Shown piece after piece: positions 18,208-29,300 of a stretch of DNA of 64,000 nt. The DNA comes from Vibrio tubiashii. GTDB taxonomy: Bacteria > Pseudomonadota > Gammaproteobacteria > Enterobacterales > Vibrionaceae. The DNA lies in assembly GCF_028551255.1 (NCBI RefSeq), contig NZ_CP117029.1, forward strand, positions 1,302,001-1,366,000, written 5' to 3'. The notes under the pieces are model-generated. The model was not told the origin of the DNA and did not search any database. It saw nothing but the letters and a program-made list of their open reading frames with translations. Within the stretch, counting starts at the first letter, position 1; every line of letters starts with the position of its first letter. Made by a program: the position numbers and the translations under genes.

Positions 18208-19194
18208 ATGCAAACAAGAGAGATTGGACAATCAGGTATTCATGCATCAGTGATCGGCTTAGGCACTTGGGCAATGGGTGGCTGGATGTGGGGCGGCACT
18301 GACGAAAAAGCGGCAATTGAAGCCATTCATGCGTCATTGGATTGTGGTGTTTCGCTGATTGATACTGCTCCTGCGTATGGCTTAGGTGTTTCCGAACAGT
18401 TGGTAGGCAAAGCCATAAAGGGCAAGCGCGATCAAGTTGTATTGGCGACGAAATGCGGTTTGGTTTGGCACACAGATAAAGGTAATCATTTCTTCGATGA
18501 GAATGGCAAACCTGTCCATCGTTACTTAGGCGCAGATGCTATCCACTATGAAGTCGAGCAAAGTTTGAAACGTTTGCAGACAGACTACCTAGACCTATAT
18601 ATCACTCACTGGCAAGACCCAACGACCCCAGTTGAAGAAACGATGGACGCATTACTTGCGTTAAAAAAAGCCGGCAAGATCCGAGCAATAGGGATCAGCA
18701 ATGCCAATCAAGCGGAATTGGCGGCGTATCAGCAATGCGGCGTCGTGGATGCGGTGCAAGAGAAATACAATCTGATCGAACGACAGCTTGAGGAGAACTT
18801 ACTACCGAAAACGATCGCAACTCATGTGTCTTGCCTTAGCTATTCTTCTTTAGCTATGGGGCTATTGAGTGGAAAAGTCTCTCCAGAGCGCACATTTACC
18901 GGAGATGACCAACGCATCACAGATCCAATGTTTACTGTCGAAAACCGTCGATGGGTACAGCAGTTCTGCCAATCAATTGAACCCATTGCGCGTCAGAAGA
19001 ATATCTCTGTGGCTCAGTTAGTGATTGCGGCGACATTGCAACAGCCAGGGATCACTTATGCACTATGTGGTGCTCGAAATGCGGCGCAGGCGATAGAGAA
19101 CGCGGCAGCAGGACAAGTGATACTGACTCATGAAGAAGTCAAATTTATAGATGCTAAATCGCATGAGTTCTTTGGTGAGCTTGAACTGGCGTAG
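18208..19194 (+). CDS. Aldo/keto reductase
   Basis: This is a 328-residue NAD(P)-dependent oxidoreductase with the TIM-barrel fold of the AKR superfamily. The catalytic tetrad is visible: D52, Y57 (DTAPAYG), K82 (ATKCG) and H134 (YITHWQDP). It starts 9 bases after the regulator stop, inside the operon. It probably interconverts a sugar or aldehyde and its alcohol in the pathway; the exact substrate cannot be read from the sequence. Confidence 0.92.
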   Translation: MQTREIGQSGIHASVIGLGTWAMGGWMWGGTDEKAAIEAIHASLDCGVSLIDTAPAYGLGVSEQLVGKAIKGKRDQVVLATKCGLVWHTDKGNHFFDENGKPVHRYLGADAIHYEVEQSLKRLQTDYLDLYITHWQDPTTPVEETMDALLALKKAGKIRAIGISNANQAELAAYQQCGVVDAVQEKYNLIERQLEENLLPKTIATHVSCLSYSSLAMGLLSGKVSPERTFTGDDQRITDPMFTVENRRWVQQFCQSIEPIARQKNISVAQLVIAATLQQPGITYALCGARNAAQAIENAAAGQVILTHEEVKFIDAKSHEFFGELELA

Positions 19195-19237
19195 TACGGC
19201 TCGTTCGGTATCACCTAGATAGTTGGCAGGGAACGCA

Positions 19238-21010
19238 ATGAAAAATAATAAGACCGGATTTGACAGTTTAGAAACGACGAATGAGTTTGATGTCGTCGTG
19301 ATTGGTGGCGGCATCAATGGGATTAGTGTGTTTAGGGAATTGGCATTGCAAGGTGTGAAAGTCTTGATGGTTGAGAAAGATGACTTTTGCTCCAAAGCCA
19401 GTGCTGCACCGTCGCGAATGATCCATGGGGGTTTACGTTACCTTGAAAATGGCGAGTTTGATTTAGTGAAAGAGGCGCTGTTTGAACGCAATCGCCTTTT
19501 GGACAACGCCCCGCATTTGGTTGCTCCACTGGAAACAACGATACCGATTTACTCCACTTGGTCAGGAATGTTCGATGGGTTGTTAAAGTTCTTAGGTTTG
19601 AAAGACCGCCCATCACAGCGGGGCTCAGTGGTGATTAAGCTTGGCTTGACGCTTTATGATTGGTTTACCAAGCGCGATCAGCTTATGCCTGCTCATAAAA
19701 TGCACTCTGCCAAATCAACGCGTCAGCGCTGGCCGTTAATGGGTAATCAAGTACGCAGTAGTGCGACCTATTTCGATGCCTGGATTAGCTCTCCAGAACG
19801 TTTGGCCATTGAGCTTATTCAAGAGGGCATTGAAGCGGGCGGAATTGCGCTCAACTATAGCAAAGTGACCCAATTTAACGATGGCGAATTGCGCCTTACC
19901 CAGAGACACTCAGGTAAGTCAGTCATTGTTCGCACTCAGCATATTGTTAATGCGACCGGTGCTTGGGTGGATTTCACTAATGGCTTGCTACAAGCACCTA
20001 GCCAATACATGCAAGGTACTAAGGGATCACACATCATTGTCGACAACCAACAGCTCGTCGATCAGCTAGATGGCAACATGCTGTTTTATGAGAACAGCGA
20101 AGGGAGAGTGTGCATTTTATTCCCATATTTTGGCAAGGTGCTCATAGGTTCAACGGACATTCCCGTCAGTGATCCGGAATCTGTAAAGTGCACCGCGGAA
20201 GAGATTGACTACATTCTACTTTCACTGAAAGGCGTGCTGCCTGAGTTAGAAATTAGCCGTTCACAGATTGTTTATCAGTTTTGTGGCGTGCGTCCTCTGC
20301 CGTCGGTCAACACTTCGACGACAGGGCAAATTCCTAGAAGCCATTCAATCAAACGAGACAGCATTGGTAAGACAAAAGTGTACTCGTTGATCGGAGGCAA
20401 ATGGACAACCTTTAGAGCCTTTGGTGAAGAGGTGGCCGATGAGCTATTGGCATCGCTCAAAATAGAAAGAAGATGCAGTACCAAGCAAAAAGCGATTGGT
20501 GGTGGCGCTAATTATCCGGCCAACGAAAGCGAACAAGAGCTCTACCTGTACCGCCTAAGAGAGAGCTACCCATACCGCTCAATGCATCAACTTAACGTCT
20601 GGTTGAAGCGTTATGGCACAAAGTGTGAAGAGCTATTACGTCGTTTGGACAGTCATTGTGATCAGCCCTTGCGCTCATTGCCAGACTACACCGTTGGCGA
20701 AATCAATTACATCCTACAAACCGAATTTGTCGCCACCACCTTAGATGTCATCTTACGTCGCACCTCGATTGCGATTGAGGGCAAGCTAGATAGCCAAGTA
20801 TTTGATGAGCTTTCAGAACTAGTGGCAACTCATTTCAATTGGAGTGAGACAGAAAAAACCGCCGACCGCGAAAGCGCCCAAGAGGTGCTGTTTAATCTAC
20901 ACGGAGTCGTGCTGGATCAACCTCTAAGCCACAGCGAAGCGGTTACGCGAACAAAGATTATTGAAAATGAACAACTCGTAAATGGAGAAGAGTATGTATT
21001 TAACCAATAA
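19238..21010 (+). CDS. GlpD-like FAD-dependent (sugar-)phosphate dehydrogenase
   Basis: The protein has 590 residues. The N-terminal FAD-binding motif is VVIGGGINGISVFREL, followed by the glycerol-3-phosphate dehydrogenase signature SAAPSRMIHGGLRYLENGEF. A C-terminal helical domain of about 180 residues (from about 400) is as in GlpD. The ATG at 19238 has CAGGGA before it and is preferred to a TTG five codons upstream. Family members oxidise glycerol-3-phosphate, or in EryB erythritol phosphate, and pass electrons to quinone at the inner membrane. In this operon it may act on a phosphorylated polyol made by the FGGY kinase. Confidence 0.88.
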   Translation: MKNNKTGFDSLETTNEFDVVVIGGGINGISVFRELALQGVKVLMVEKDDFCSKASAAPSRMIHGGLRYLENGEFDLVKEALFERNRLLDNAPHLVAPLETTIPIYSTWSGMFDGLLKFLGLKDRPSQRGSVVIKLGLTLYDWFTKRDQLMPAHKMHSAKSTRQRWPLMGNQVRSSATYFDAWISSPERLAIELIQEGIEAGGIALNYSKVTQFNDGELRLTQRHSGKSVIVRTQHIVNATGAWVDFTNGLLQAPSQYMQGTKGSHIIVDNQQLVDQLDGNMLFYENSEGRVCILFPYFGKVLIGSTDIPVSDPESVKCTAEEIDYILLSLKGVLPELEISRSQIVYQFCGVRPLPSVNTSTTGQIPRSHSIKRDSIGKTKVYSLIGGKWTTFRAFGEEVADELLASLKIERRCSTKQKAIGGGANYPANESEQELYLYRLRESYPYRSMHQLNVWLKRYGTKCEELLRRLDSHCDQPLRSLPDYTVGEINYILQTEFVATTLDVILRRTSIAIEGKLDSQVFDELSELVATHFNWSETEKTADRESAQEVLFNLHGVVLDQPLSHSEAVTRTKIIENEQLVNGEEYVFNQ

Positions 21011-21839
21011 AGTGAGGATGAATCGCTTATTCAGCAATGGACGATGTCTCGATGTAGCGATAGATCATGGCGTGTGCAATGAGCCATCGTTTCTCGACGG
21101 ATTAGAAGATATGTCTTCAGTAGTAGGTCAGCTGGTTAAAGCGAAACCAGATGCCATTCAAATGAACGCAGGCCAAGCCGACTTACTGCAAACCGTCGAT
21201 GGTAAAGACAAGCCTGCATTGGTTATGCGTATTGACTTGGGTAACCCTTATAACGCTGAGCGTCATCGTCATATGTGGGCGCTGCTACAAAATGCCGAGC
21301 AACCGTTGATTCAAGCTTTGCAAATGGACGCGGCGTGTGTGGTGGTTAATTTGTTTATGCTGCCCGACGAACCAGAGCTGTTTAAGCAATGCGTAGACAA
21401 TATCAGCAAAGTAAAAGCAGAGTGTGAAAAGTATGGTATGCCATTGATGATAGAGCCTTTGGTCATGCAGCCAAATACACACGGTCAAGCTTACATGGTC
21501 GATGGTGACTGCGAAAAAATTGTCACGCTAGTGCGTATGGCACGTGAGCTAGGGGCAGATATTATCAAAGCTGACCCAACCACACATGCTGATGATTTCC
21601 ATAAAGTTGTTGAAGCGGCACGTTGCCCAGTACTTGTACGCGGCGGCGGCAGGGAAGATATTGAATCAGTGTTTGCGAAAGCGAGAGCATTACTCGATCA
21701 AGGAGCCTTGGGTATGGTGTATGGCCGCAATATCTATCAGCATCCGAACCCAAGCCGAGTGGTAGATGCGTTGATGGCGATGATTCACAATGATGCCTCT
21801 ACTGAGCAGGCGATGAATATCTACGTTGGCGATAAGTAA
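20994..21839 (+). CDS. Class I (Schiff-base) aldolase, DeoC/LacD/FbaB type
   Basis: This TIM-barrel aldolase has 281 residues. The Schiff-base lysine is K192 in GADIIKADPTTHAD. The phosphate-binding region CPVLVRGGGREDIESVF and GALGMVYGRNIYQHP match the FbaB/LsrF group. The ATG at 20994 has GGAG seven bases before it and lies inside the end of the upstream gene (17-bp overlap), so translation is coupled. It probably cleaves a ketose phosphate from the kinase/dehydrogenase steps into a triose phosphate and an aldehyde. Confidence 0.87.
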   Translation: MYLTNKVRMNRLFSNGRCLDVAIDHGVCNEPSFLDGLEDMSSVVGQLVKAKPDAIQMNAGQADLLQTVDGKDKPALVMRIDLGNPYNAERHRHMWALLQNAEQPLIQALQMDAACVVVNLFMLPDEPELFKQCVDNISKVKAECEKYGMPLMIEPLVMQPNTHGQAYMVDGDCEKIVTLVRMARELGADIIKADPTTHADDFHKVVEAARCPVLVRGGGREDIESVFAKARALLDQGALGMVYGRNIYQHPNPSRVVDALMAMIHNDASTEQAMNIYVGDK

Positions 21840-21857
21840 ATAGGTTTAGGAGGGAAT

Positions 21858-23345
21858 ATGAGTTCATACGCGCTAGGAATTGATTGCGGAAATACAGCGG
21901 TAAAAGCTGCTCTTTTTGACCAAAATGGTACAGAGGTAGCCGCAGTAGCAAACAATTATCCCACTCATATTCCCCATCCCGATTACACAGAAGCGGATTT
22001 AGCTGAATGCTGGCAACTGTGCGCCGATGCGATACGCCGGGTCATTGCTGCTGCGGGTATAGAGGCTACTCAAATTGCCGCTTTAGGTTGCAGTGGGCAT
22101 GGCAACGGGGTTTATTTGCTTGATGAACAACGTCAACCTCTGTTGGCAATTAAGTCACTGGATAATCGCGCAGAGCATGAGGTGAGCCAATTACAAGCGT
22201 CGGCAGATTATCAGGCGTTAGTGAGAAGAAACAGGCAAGGTGTTTGGTCTTCCCAAACTGCTGTTCTGCTTCATTGGCTTAAACATCACCAAGCTGACGT
22301 CTATCAGAACATTGGTCAGCTGCTGTTTTGTAAAGATTATCTTAACTTTCAATTCACTGGAGAATGCGCTACCGAATGGGGCGATCTGACCGCTTCGGGT
22401 TTGTTTGATTTTGAAAGTGATACGGTTAGCGAAGAGTTACTTGCCGCGTATGGCATAACGGACATCGAAACTAAGTTGCCGCCTATCTATAACAGTCAAG
22501 ATGTGATTGGCGCAGTGACGGCTCATGCGGCTGAGGTAACCGGATTGGCTATCGGCACACCAGTGATTGCAGGTATGTTTGATGTGGTGGCTTGTGCTTA
22601 TGGCTCTGAAGCGGATAGTACCGGAAGTACTTCAGTTGTCGCAGGAACGTGGAACATCAATCAGGTGGTAACGGATTCACTTCCGCCACAAGAGGTTTTT
22701 ATGGCGTGTAAGATGAATGAGCGACAATACCTTGCGATTGAATCGAGCACCTGTTCTGCGTCTAACCTTGAGTGGCTCGTGCAACGGTTTTTTACTGAGA
22801 AACAGCAACAATTACAACACGCTGGTGGTTCGATATTTGAAGAGTTTAATCAGCAACTTAACCTGTTAGAAATCAACGCTGAGTATCCCATGTTTTTGCC
22901 TTATCTCTATGGCACAACAGATAAACAGCCGCCGATGGCTAGCCTGTTGGGATTGAAAGGTTGGCATCAGGATATTCATGTTGTTTACGCCTTTTACGAG
23001 GGAATCGTGTTTGCTCATCTTGAACATATCTCTCGTTTGCGCCAAGCCGGTTACCCAATAGATTCTATTGCTATTAGCGGCGGGGCATCGAGAAGTGACT
23101 ATTGGTGCCAGCTTTTTGCTGATGTACTTAATGTTGAAGTCGGTGCCAGCACATCTGATGAAGTCGGCGCTAGAGGTGTCGCGATGATGGCTCTAAACAG
23201 TGTGTGCGGTGACGTAAGGCTAAGTAATACTGTTAGTGAATCACTTGCAAGTCGTCATTTTGCTCCAAAGCCAGACCGAGTGGACTTTTTTGCCGCGCGT
23301 TTTGAAAAATACAAGTTATTAAAAGGCGCAATTGTTACGGCTTAA
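21858..23345 (+). CDS. FGGY-family carbohydrate kinase (LyxK-like)
   Basis: The protein has 495 residues. It shows the N-terminal GIDCGNTAVKAALFD phosphate loop, the LGCSGHGNGVYLLD segment and the C-terminal AISGGASRSDYWCQLFADVL adenosine motif. The nearest family I recognise is L-xylulose/3-keto-L-gulonate kinase (LyxK). It phosphorylates the imported sugar or ketose in the cytoplasm. AGGAGGG stands before the ATG. It is the last gene of the regulator operon. The specific sugar is unknown. Confidence 0.9.
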   Translation: MSSYALGIDCGNTAVKAALFDQNGTEVAAVANNYPTHIPHPDYTEADLAECWQLCADAIRRVIAAAGIEATQIAALGCSGHGNGVYLLDEQRQPLLAIKSLDNRAEHEVSQLQASADYQALVRRNRQGVWSSQTAVLLHWLKHHQADVYQNIGQLLFCKDYLNFQFTGECATEWGDLTASGLFDFESDTVSEELLAAYGITDIETKLPPIYNSQDVIGAVTAHAAEVTGLAIGTPVIAGMFDVVACAYGSEADSTGSTSVVAGTWNINQVVTDSLPPQEVFMACKMNERQYLAIESSTCSASNLEWLVQRFFTEKQQQLQHAGGSIFEEFNQQLNLLEINAEYPMFLPYLYGTTDKQPPMASLLGLKGWHQDIHVVYAFYEGIVFAHLEHISRLRQAGYPIDSIAISGGASRSDYWCQLFADVLNVEVGASTSDEVGARGVAMMALNSVCGDVRLSNTVSESLASRHFAPKPDRVDFFAARFEKYKLLKGAIVTA

Positions 23346-23464
23346 TAAGCCGTTAAGGGGCTTCTAGTTAGCAGCGCCTAATCCGAGAGTAATTAACCAC
23401 GGACGAACACATAGCGTGTCATGTGGAGGGCTTAACTCGCCCAAAATAAATAATTTTAAATAAT

Positions 23465-23479
23465 GATACTAAATGTATC
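23465..23479. promoter_or_regulatory. GATAC-N5-GTATC operator before the iron alcohol dehydrogenase
   Basis: GATACTAAATGTATC lies 22 bases before the ATG of the alcohol dehydrogenase, a position where a bound repressor would block the promoter or start region. It ties the alcohol dehydrogenase/mmsA unit to the SorC-type regulon. Confidence 0.72.
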
Positions 23480-23501
23480 GGTATTGATATTGAGGTGAAA
23501 T

Positions 23502-24659
23502 ATGAGTCAAGCAATTGTTTTACCAAAGCTTTTGCAAATTGGTCAAGGGGCGCTCAACACGGTCGGTGAGGTAGCGATTCAGTTAGGTTGTCGACGAGTG
23601 ATGATAGTGTCTGACCCTGTTATGCAGTCGCTAGGGCAAGTTGAGCGCTTACAGCAAATTATCCATGACGCAGGTGTAGAAACGGAGACGTTTACCGACA
23701 CCATTCCAGAGCCAACTGAGGCTTCGATTCTTCCCGCAGTGACTCAAGCCATTGACGGACATTACGATGGGGTAGTGGCTCTTGGTGGCGGCAGTGTTAT
23801 CGACAGTGCTAAGGCAATCGCATTGCTTGCTAAGTCACAGGGGCGTATCCGTGACTACAGCGTACCCAATGTAGTCACCATGCCGATAATGCCATTGATC
23901 GCGATCCCTACAACTGCGGGAACAGGCTCAGAAGTGACCAAAGTCACCATCATTACCGATGAGTCAAATGACGAAAAACTGCTGTGTATGGGACCAGGAT
24001 TAATTCCTGCAGCAGCATTGATTGATTTTGAACTTACCATGACTGCCCCTGCGCGAATCACCGCCGATACCGGGATTGATGCTTTGACTCATGCCATAGA
24101 AGCCTATGTGAGTGGTAAAGCGGGCTTGTTTACTGATCAGCAGGCGCTCAACGCAATGAAACTGATCGCGCCAAACCTACGTGAGGCAGTAAACAATCCG
24201 GCTAACCAACAAGCCAAAGAGCAAATGATGCTTGGCGCGACGCTCGCTGGTATCGCATTTTCAAATGCTTCGGTCGCACTCGTACATGGGATGAGCCGAC
24301 CTATTGGTGCGCATTTTCATGTCCCACATGGGATGAGTAACGCTATGTTGCTACCAACCGTAACGGAATACTCCATACCAGCAGCAAAAGCGCGTTATGC
24401 AGAGTGTGCAAGAGCTATGGAGTTAGCAGATGCAGCAATCAGTGATGACCAAGCGGTTGAACGTCTGCTCAACGAGCTTAAACAGCTCAACGTCGACCTA
24501 GGTGTTCCATCAATGGCGGAGTTTGGTATTGACCACCAAACGTATTTGAACTGCCTTGAGACGATGGCGGAACAAGCGTTGGCATCCGGTTCCCCGAATA
24601 ACAACCCAAGAGTGCCAGACAAAACCGCCATGATTGGTTTGTACAAAGCGGCATGGTGA
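23502..24659 (+). CDS. Iron-containing alcohol dehydrogenase
   Basis: This is a 385-residue group III alcohol dehydrogenase. The NAD-binding segment GGGSVIDSAKAIA, the family signature TTAGTGSEVT and the metal-binding region DTGIDALTHAIEAY ... VHGMSRPIGAHFHVPHG are all present. It oxidises or reduces an alcohol/aldehyde in the cytoplasm, here probably a hydroxy-aldehyde or polyol of the pathway. It has its own promoter region with a regulon operator and probably forms a transcription unit with the dehydrogenase gene 63 bases downstream. Confidence 0.93.
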   Translation: MSQAIVLPKLLQIGQGALNTVGEVAIQLGCRRVMIVSDPVMQSLGQVERLQQIIHDAGVETETFTDTIPEPTEASILPAVTQAIDGHYDGVVALGGGSVIDSAKAIALLAKSQGRIRDYSVPNVVTMPIMPLIAIPTTAGTGSEVTKVTIITDESNDEKLLCMGPGLIPAAALIDFELTMTAPARITADTGIDALTHAIEAYVSGKAGLFTDQQALNAMKLIAPNLREAVNNPANQQAKEQMMLGATLAGIAFSNASVALVHGMSRPIGAHFHVPHGMSNAMLLPTVTEYSIPAAKARYAECARAMELADAAISDDQAVERLLNELKQLNVDLGVPSMAEFGIDHQTYLNCLETMAEQALASGSPNNNPRVPDKTAMIGLYKAAW

Positions 24660-24722
24660 GCAGATAGACCCCAGTTTATAACCAACGGATTTTGCCCAAC
24701 AGATTTAAACAAGGAAGAAAAA

Positions 24723-26246
24723 ATGATCAGCAATTTTATCAATAATCAATATGTTAGAAGCCAGTCAGAAAGAAGTCAGCCAGTTTTTGACCCAGCAACC
24801 GGTAAAGCGAACAATCAAGTGCTGCTTTCTAGTCGTAGTGAAGTCGAGGATGCAATAGGTGTCGCTCAAGAGGCTTTCTCGGGTTGGTCGGTAACAACGC
24901 CGCTTAACCGGTCGCGAGTTTTGTTTAAGTTTAAAGCCTTGCTTGAAGAGAATCGCAATGAGCTGGCAGAAATTATTAGTCGTGAACATGGCAAGGTGTT
25001 CAGTGATGCCCTAGGGGAAATCACTCGTGGTTTAGAAGTCGTCGAGTTTGCTTGTGGCATTCCACATTTGCAAAAAGGTGAGCACAGCTTAAATGTGGGC
25101 ACTGGCGTAGACTCTCACTCTCAAATGATGCCACTGGGCGTGGTAGCTGGGATCTCGCCATTTAACTTTCCGGTGATGGTGCCTATGTGGATGTTCCCAA
25201 TCGCGCTTGCAACAGGCAACACATTCATCTTGAAACCTTCAGAGAAAAACCCATCAGCGCCGCTGTTTGTCGCTGAGCTTCTTAAGCAAGCAGGATTGCC
25301 TGATGGCGTATTTAATGTGATCCAAGGTGATAAAGAGGCGGTGGATACGCTACTTCAAGATGAAAGAATTCAAGCGGTCAGCTTTGTTGGCTCAACTCCG
25401 ATTGCTGAGTATATCTATTCGGAAGGCGCTAAATACGGTAAACGAGTTCAAGCTCTGGGCGGCGCCAAAAACCATATGGTTGTCATGCCTGATGCAGATG
25501 TCGATGGAGCTGTGAATGCACTGATGGGTGCCGCATACGGTGCAGCGGGTGAGCGTTGTATGGCAATTTCAGTTGCGGTTGCCGTCGGTGATGAGGTTGG
25601 TGATGCGCTTATCGGGCGCTTGCAAGATAAGCTTGCGACGTTAAAGGTTGGCGCTGGGTATGGGCAGACGATTGAAAATGACATGGGCCCGTTGATCACC
25701 AACGAACATAAACAGAAGGTCTGTAGTTATATAGAACAAGGGGTAAGTGAAGGCGCAACTTTGGTTGTTGATGGTCGCGAGCATGAACTGGCGAAAACCA
25801 GCGAAGGCTTCTTTGTTGGCGGTTCTCTGTTTGACCACGTATCTCCAGAGATGACCATTTATAAAGAAGAGATTTTTGGCCCTGTGCTTTGCGTGTTGCG
25901 AGTTGATAGCTACGAGCAAGCACTGAAATTAATTAATGACCACGAATATGGTAATGGCACTGCGATATTTACCGCAGACGGTGACACCGCAAGAGACTTT
26001 ACTGCAAATGTTCAAGTGGGCATGGTTGGTGTCAATGTGCCTATCCCAGTACCAATGGCGTTCCATAGTTTCGGTGGTTGGAAACGCTCGCTATTTGGTC
26101 CACTGCATATGCATGGCCCAGATGGAGTCCGTTTCTTTACGCGAATGAAGGCAATCACCACTCGCTGGCCGACTTCCAGTGTTAAATCGAACGCGACACC
26201 GACTTCACACGCGCAAGCAGAGTTTGTTATGCCGACGATGAAATGA
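24723..26246 (+). CDS. mmsA: CoA-acylating (methyl)malonate-semialdehyde dehydrogenase
   Basis: The protein has 507 residues. It follows the MmsA/IolA pattern of the aldehyde dehydrogenase superfamily, with SPFNFPVMVPMWMFPIA, the catalytic-cysteine segment AAGERCMAISVAV and the C-terminal FGGWKRSLFG. The family converts malonate or methylmalonate semialdehyde to acetyl- or propionyl-CoA with NAD and CoA. In this locus it could provide the exit from the pathway to central metabolism. AAGGAAG precedes the ATG. MmsA also serves valine and inositol breakdown, but no other genes of those routes are here. Confidence 0.9.
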   Translation: MISNFINNQYVRSQSERSQPVFDPATGKANNQVLLSSRSEVEDAIGVAQEAFSGWSVTTPLNRSRVLFKFKALLEENRNELAEIISREHGKVFSDALGEITRGLEVVEFACGIPHLQKGEHSLNVGTGVDSHSQMMPLGVVAGISPFNFPVMVPMWMFPIALATGNTFILKPSEKNPSAPLFVAELLKQAGLPDGVFNVIQGDKEAVDTLLQDERIQAVSFVGSTPIAEYIYSEGAKYGKRVQALGGAKNHMVVMPDADVDGAVNALMGAAYGAAGERCMAISVAVAVGDEVGDALIGRLQDKLATLKVGAGYGQTIENDMGPLITNEHKQKVCSYIEQGVSEGATLVVDGREHELAKTSEGFFVGGSLFDHVSPEMTIYKEEIFGPVLCVLRVDSYEQALKLINDHEYGNGTAIFTADGDTARDFTANVQVGMVGVNVPIPVPMAFHSFGGWKRSLFGPLHMHGPDGVRFFTRMKAITTRWPTSSVKSNATPTSHAQAEFVMPTMK

Positions 26247-26332
26247 TCCAGTTACGTGGGGAGGTGCGTAGTCGGTTCGCGTCAAGTTGATGTAGTAGGG
26301 TAAGTCGATCTGTCCTCTTCATGTTTTTAGGT

Positions 26333-26363
26333 GCTCACTTTTTCCAAAAAGTGAGCTTTGTTT
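26333..26363 (+). terminator. Terminator after mmsA
   Basis: GCTCACTTTTT pairs exactly with AAAAAGTGAGC around two C residues, followed by TTTGTTT. It ends the alcohol dehydrogenase/mmsA unit, 27 bases before the next gene. Confidence 0.8.
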
Positions 26364-26390
26364 AATGACCATAAAAACAAGGAGAAGGCG

Positions 26391-29300
26391 ATGAAAGCCA
26401 CAAGCTTCATGAAGTCTGTTAAGACTTGGCGTCGCCCTGTTGTAAGCAGTGTCTTAGCGGGGTTGGTATCTACCTCGCTTACATATTCAGCGAACGCTAC
26501 CCAAGGGCCTGGTCTGGGAAACCTGACTTATAGCTCTTCAGAAGCATTCACTCATGTCTCCAGCCCGCTGGTGGATGACTCAACGAATTTCTTACCACCG
26601 GACTACCCGGGCAGGAAGCATTATGGCGTTAACGTCATGACCATGCTGAATGGCTATATGGTAGGTGTGTTTGCCCCCGATAGTGGTGGTGGCCCGGGTG
26701 GTTGGATTGCTTTAGATGTATCCAATCCAAAAGCCATGCAGCTGGTCAAAACCGTCTATGAGCCAGATCTGGCTAACCTCAATCGCACAGGTGATGGGCT
26801 TCGCACCGCTGAGTTTCGAGAACCACATTCATTTGGTCTTGGTGAAAACAACACCATTGCGATCCAGACAGGTAAGGGGATAGAAATATGGGATTGGTCT
26901 GATGTAAACAATCCTATTCGATTATCAAAACTTGCTATTTCAGGCGTAAATTACGGTGACTATAACAACGTTTCTTGGCAACTTTTCTGGCAGGCACCCT
27001 ATCTTTACGTCGCACGTGGCAATGCCGGGATAAGCATTGTTAACACTAGCGATATGAGTAATCCGACCTTGGTGAAAACCGTGCCTAACTCGGAGCTAGG
27101 CGGCTTTAATGTCGGGCCCATTTTTGCGCTTGGCAACCGTATGTTTATCTCAAGTATGGAAGGAACGGCGGGTTTCTCGATCCTTAATATTGATGATCCG
27201 GTGAACCCAAGTTTGGTGAAAACGGTCAATCGTCTACCCGAGAAGTATTACGCCTCTTGTTGGGATGGTAAATACGCCTATTTTGGGGCGAGAAGTACCA
27301 GTGACTCACTACGCGTTTATGATACAACCACTAACCCAATGCAACTGGTCAATGAAACATTGACTGGGTTTGAAAACCTTTATTGTAACGTTCAAGACAA
27401 CAAGCTTTTCCTTGGTAACCAAGATGATATAGCGGTGCTCGATGTTAGCGACATCAATAACATTCGGGAGTTAGGACGCAGCTCGCTCAATGCGACCAGT
27501 AGCAACACCGATCATGGGCAAGTGTTTCCATTTGGTAACCTTGTCTGGGTAGGCAACGATCACGGTTCAGGGAGTGGTTTGATTGCTCATCAGAGCTCAC
27601 CTGACGTTGTGCCACCGTATATTTCGGCAGCAAACCCTGCGATAGACTCAACGCTTCAACCTTTGACCACACGAGTTGGGCTAGCATTGTCTGACAGCAT
27701 CCTTATGGACTCAGTCAACAGTAATACGTTTACTGTGACGAAGCTTGGCAGTGCTACTCCTATCCAAGGTGAATACAGTACCAATTTAGGGTTTATTCAT
27801 TTCACACCAGCTCAATCTCTTGATTCAGACAGTATTTACCAAGTGGTCCTTGATGGTATCACGGACTTTGCTGGGAACGTCATGGGGAGAACGGAGTATC
27901 GTTTTGCGACAGGGTCCCAAGTGGGTCACGATATTTCCGTCTCGGCCAATGACAAAATCACGCTAGGAAGTGGCACTAATGTCAGCGCGACGGCTTCACC
28001 TTTGCTAGGTGGCAGTATCGAATACTCGTGGAGTTTTGGTGATGGAAGCAACCCTACACCGTTTTCGAGCAGCGGTAGTGCGAGTCATGTGTATGGTAAC
28101 CCAAACCATTGGTCAGCGGTGGTAACGGTACGCGAAACGACCTCTGACGGCGTTTTTGAAAGCAGTAAATCGGTTCCTGTGACAGTTTATCGCCAACCAA
28201 CTTCCATTGCCCCAACGGCTTCATCGACCATCATTGAGGCAAATGGTCAAATCATTGTAGTTAATGAAGACAATGACACAGTCAGCGCGATTAGTAACGT
28301 CGCTCCGTTCGCGAAGCAGTGGGAATCTTCCGTCGGTGATCAACCTCGTACGTTAGCGAAAGCTCCGAGTGGTCATCTGTGGGTTGTTAATCAGGCAGAC
28401 GCCACTATCTCGGTGTTAAATGCACAAGGTCAGTTACAAGAGACAATACCGCTGCCACGGGGTAGCCAGCCCTACGGTATTGCGTTTACTCCCGATGGCA
28501 GCAGTGTTTTTGTATCCCTTCAAGCGAGTGGGCAGTTAATTAAGATCGATCCGGCGAGTAACTCTATTCTTGGGACGGTCGATGTAGGACACAGTGCAAG
28601 AGGTATTGCGATTGACAGCGCGTCGTCACAGGTGTTGGTGACTCGCTTTATTTCTCCTCAGGCGTATGCGGAGGTTGTCGCGGTAGATGTTGGCAGTATG
28701 ACCATAGATCAGAGCTACCAGATTGCCAAAGATACGGCGACCATAGATGGTCCTGACCGAAGCCGAGGCGTGGCTAACTACCTTGGCTCAGTTGCTATCT
28801 CTCCGGATGGTTATACGGCATGGTTACCGTCTAATAAGGCTAACGTGGATCGTGGACCTTATCTAGAAGGTGATGAGACTAAGAAGCTGACTTTTGAAAC
28901 TACGGTTCGTGCGGTAGTCAATCGACTCGACCTCAATGCGCGTAGTGTTATGCCTAACGCGCTCGATATTGACGATCGTGCGCAACCTAAATCTGCGATT
29001 TTCAGTGACATTGGTGACTTAGTTTTTATTGCTATTGAAGGTCAAAACAGCATCGAAATTCGCAGCGCTTATAATCTCAATCGAGCAGGAGAAATCTTTG
29101 ACACAGGCTTGGCACCACGAGGTTTGGTCTTGTCTGGAACAAAGCTATTTGTTCATAACTTTATGTCGAGAAGCGTCTCGGTTCATGATGTAAGTAGTTT
29201 CTTAACTAGTCGCGGAACGATTAGCGATCTTGCCCAAGTTTCTGTTGTTGCTAGTGAGTCGCTTCACCCTAGAGTGCTAAAAGGGAAGCAGATCTTCTAC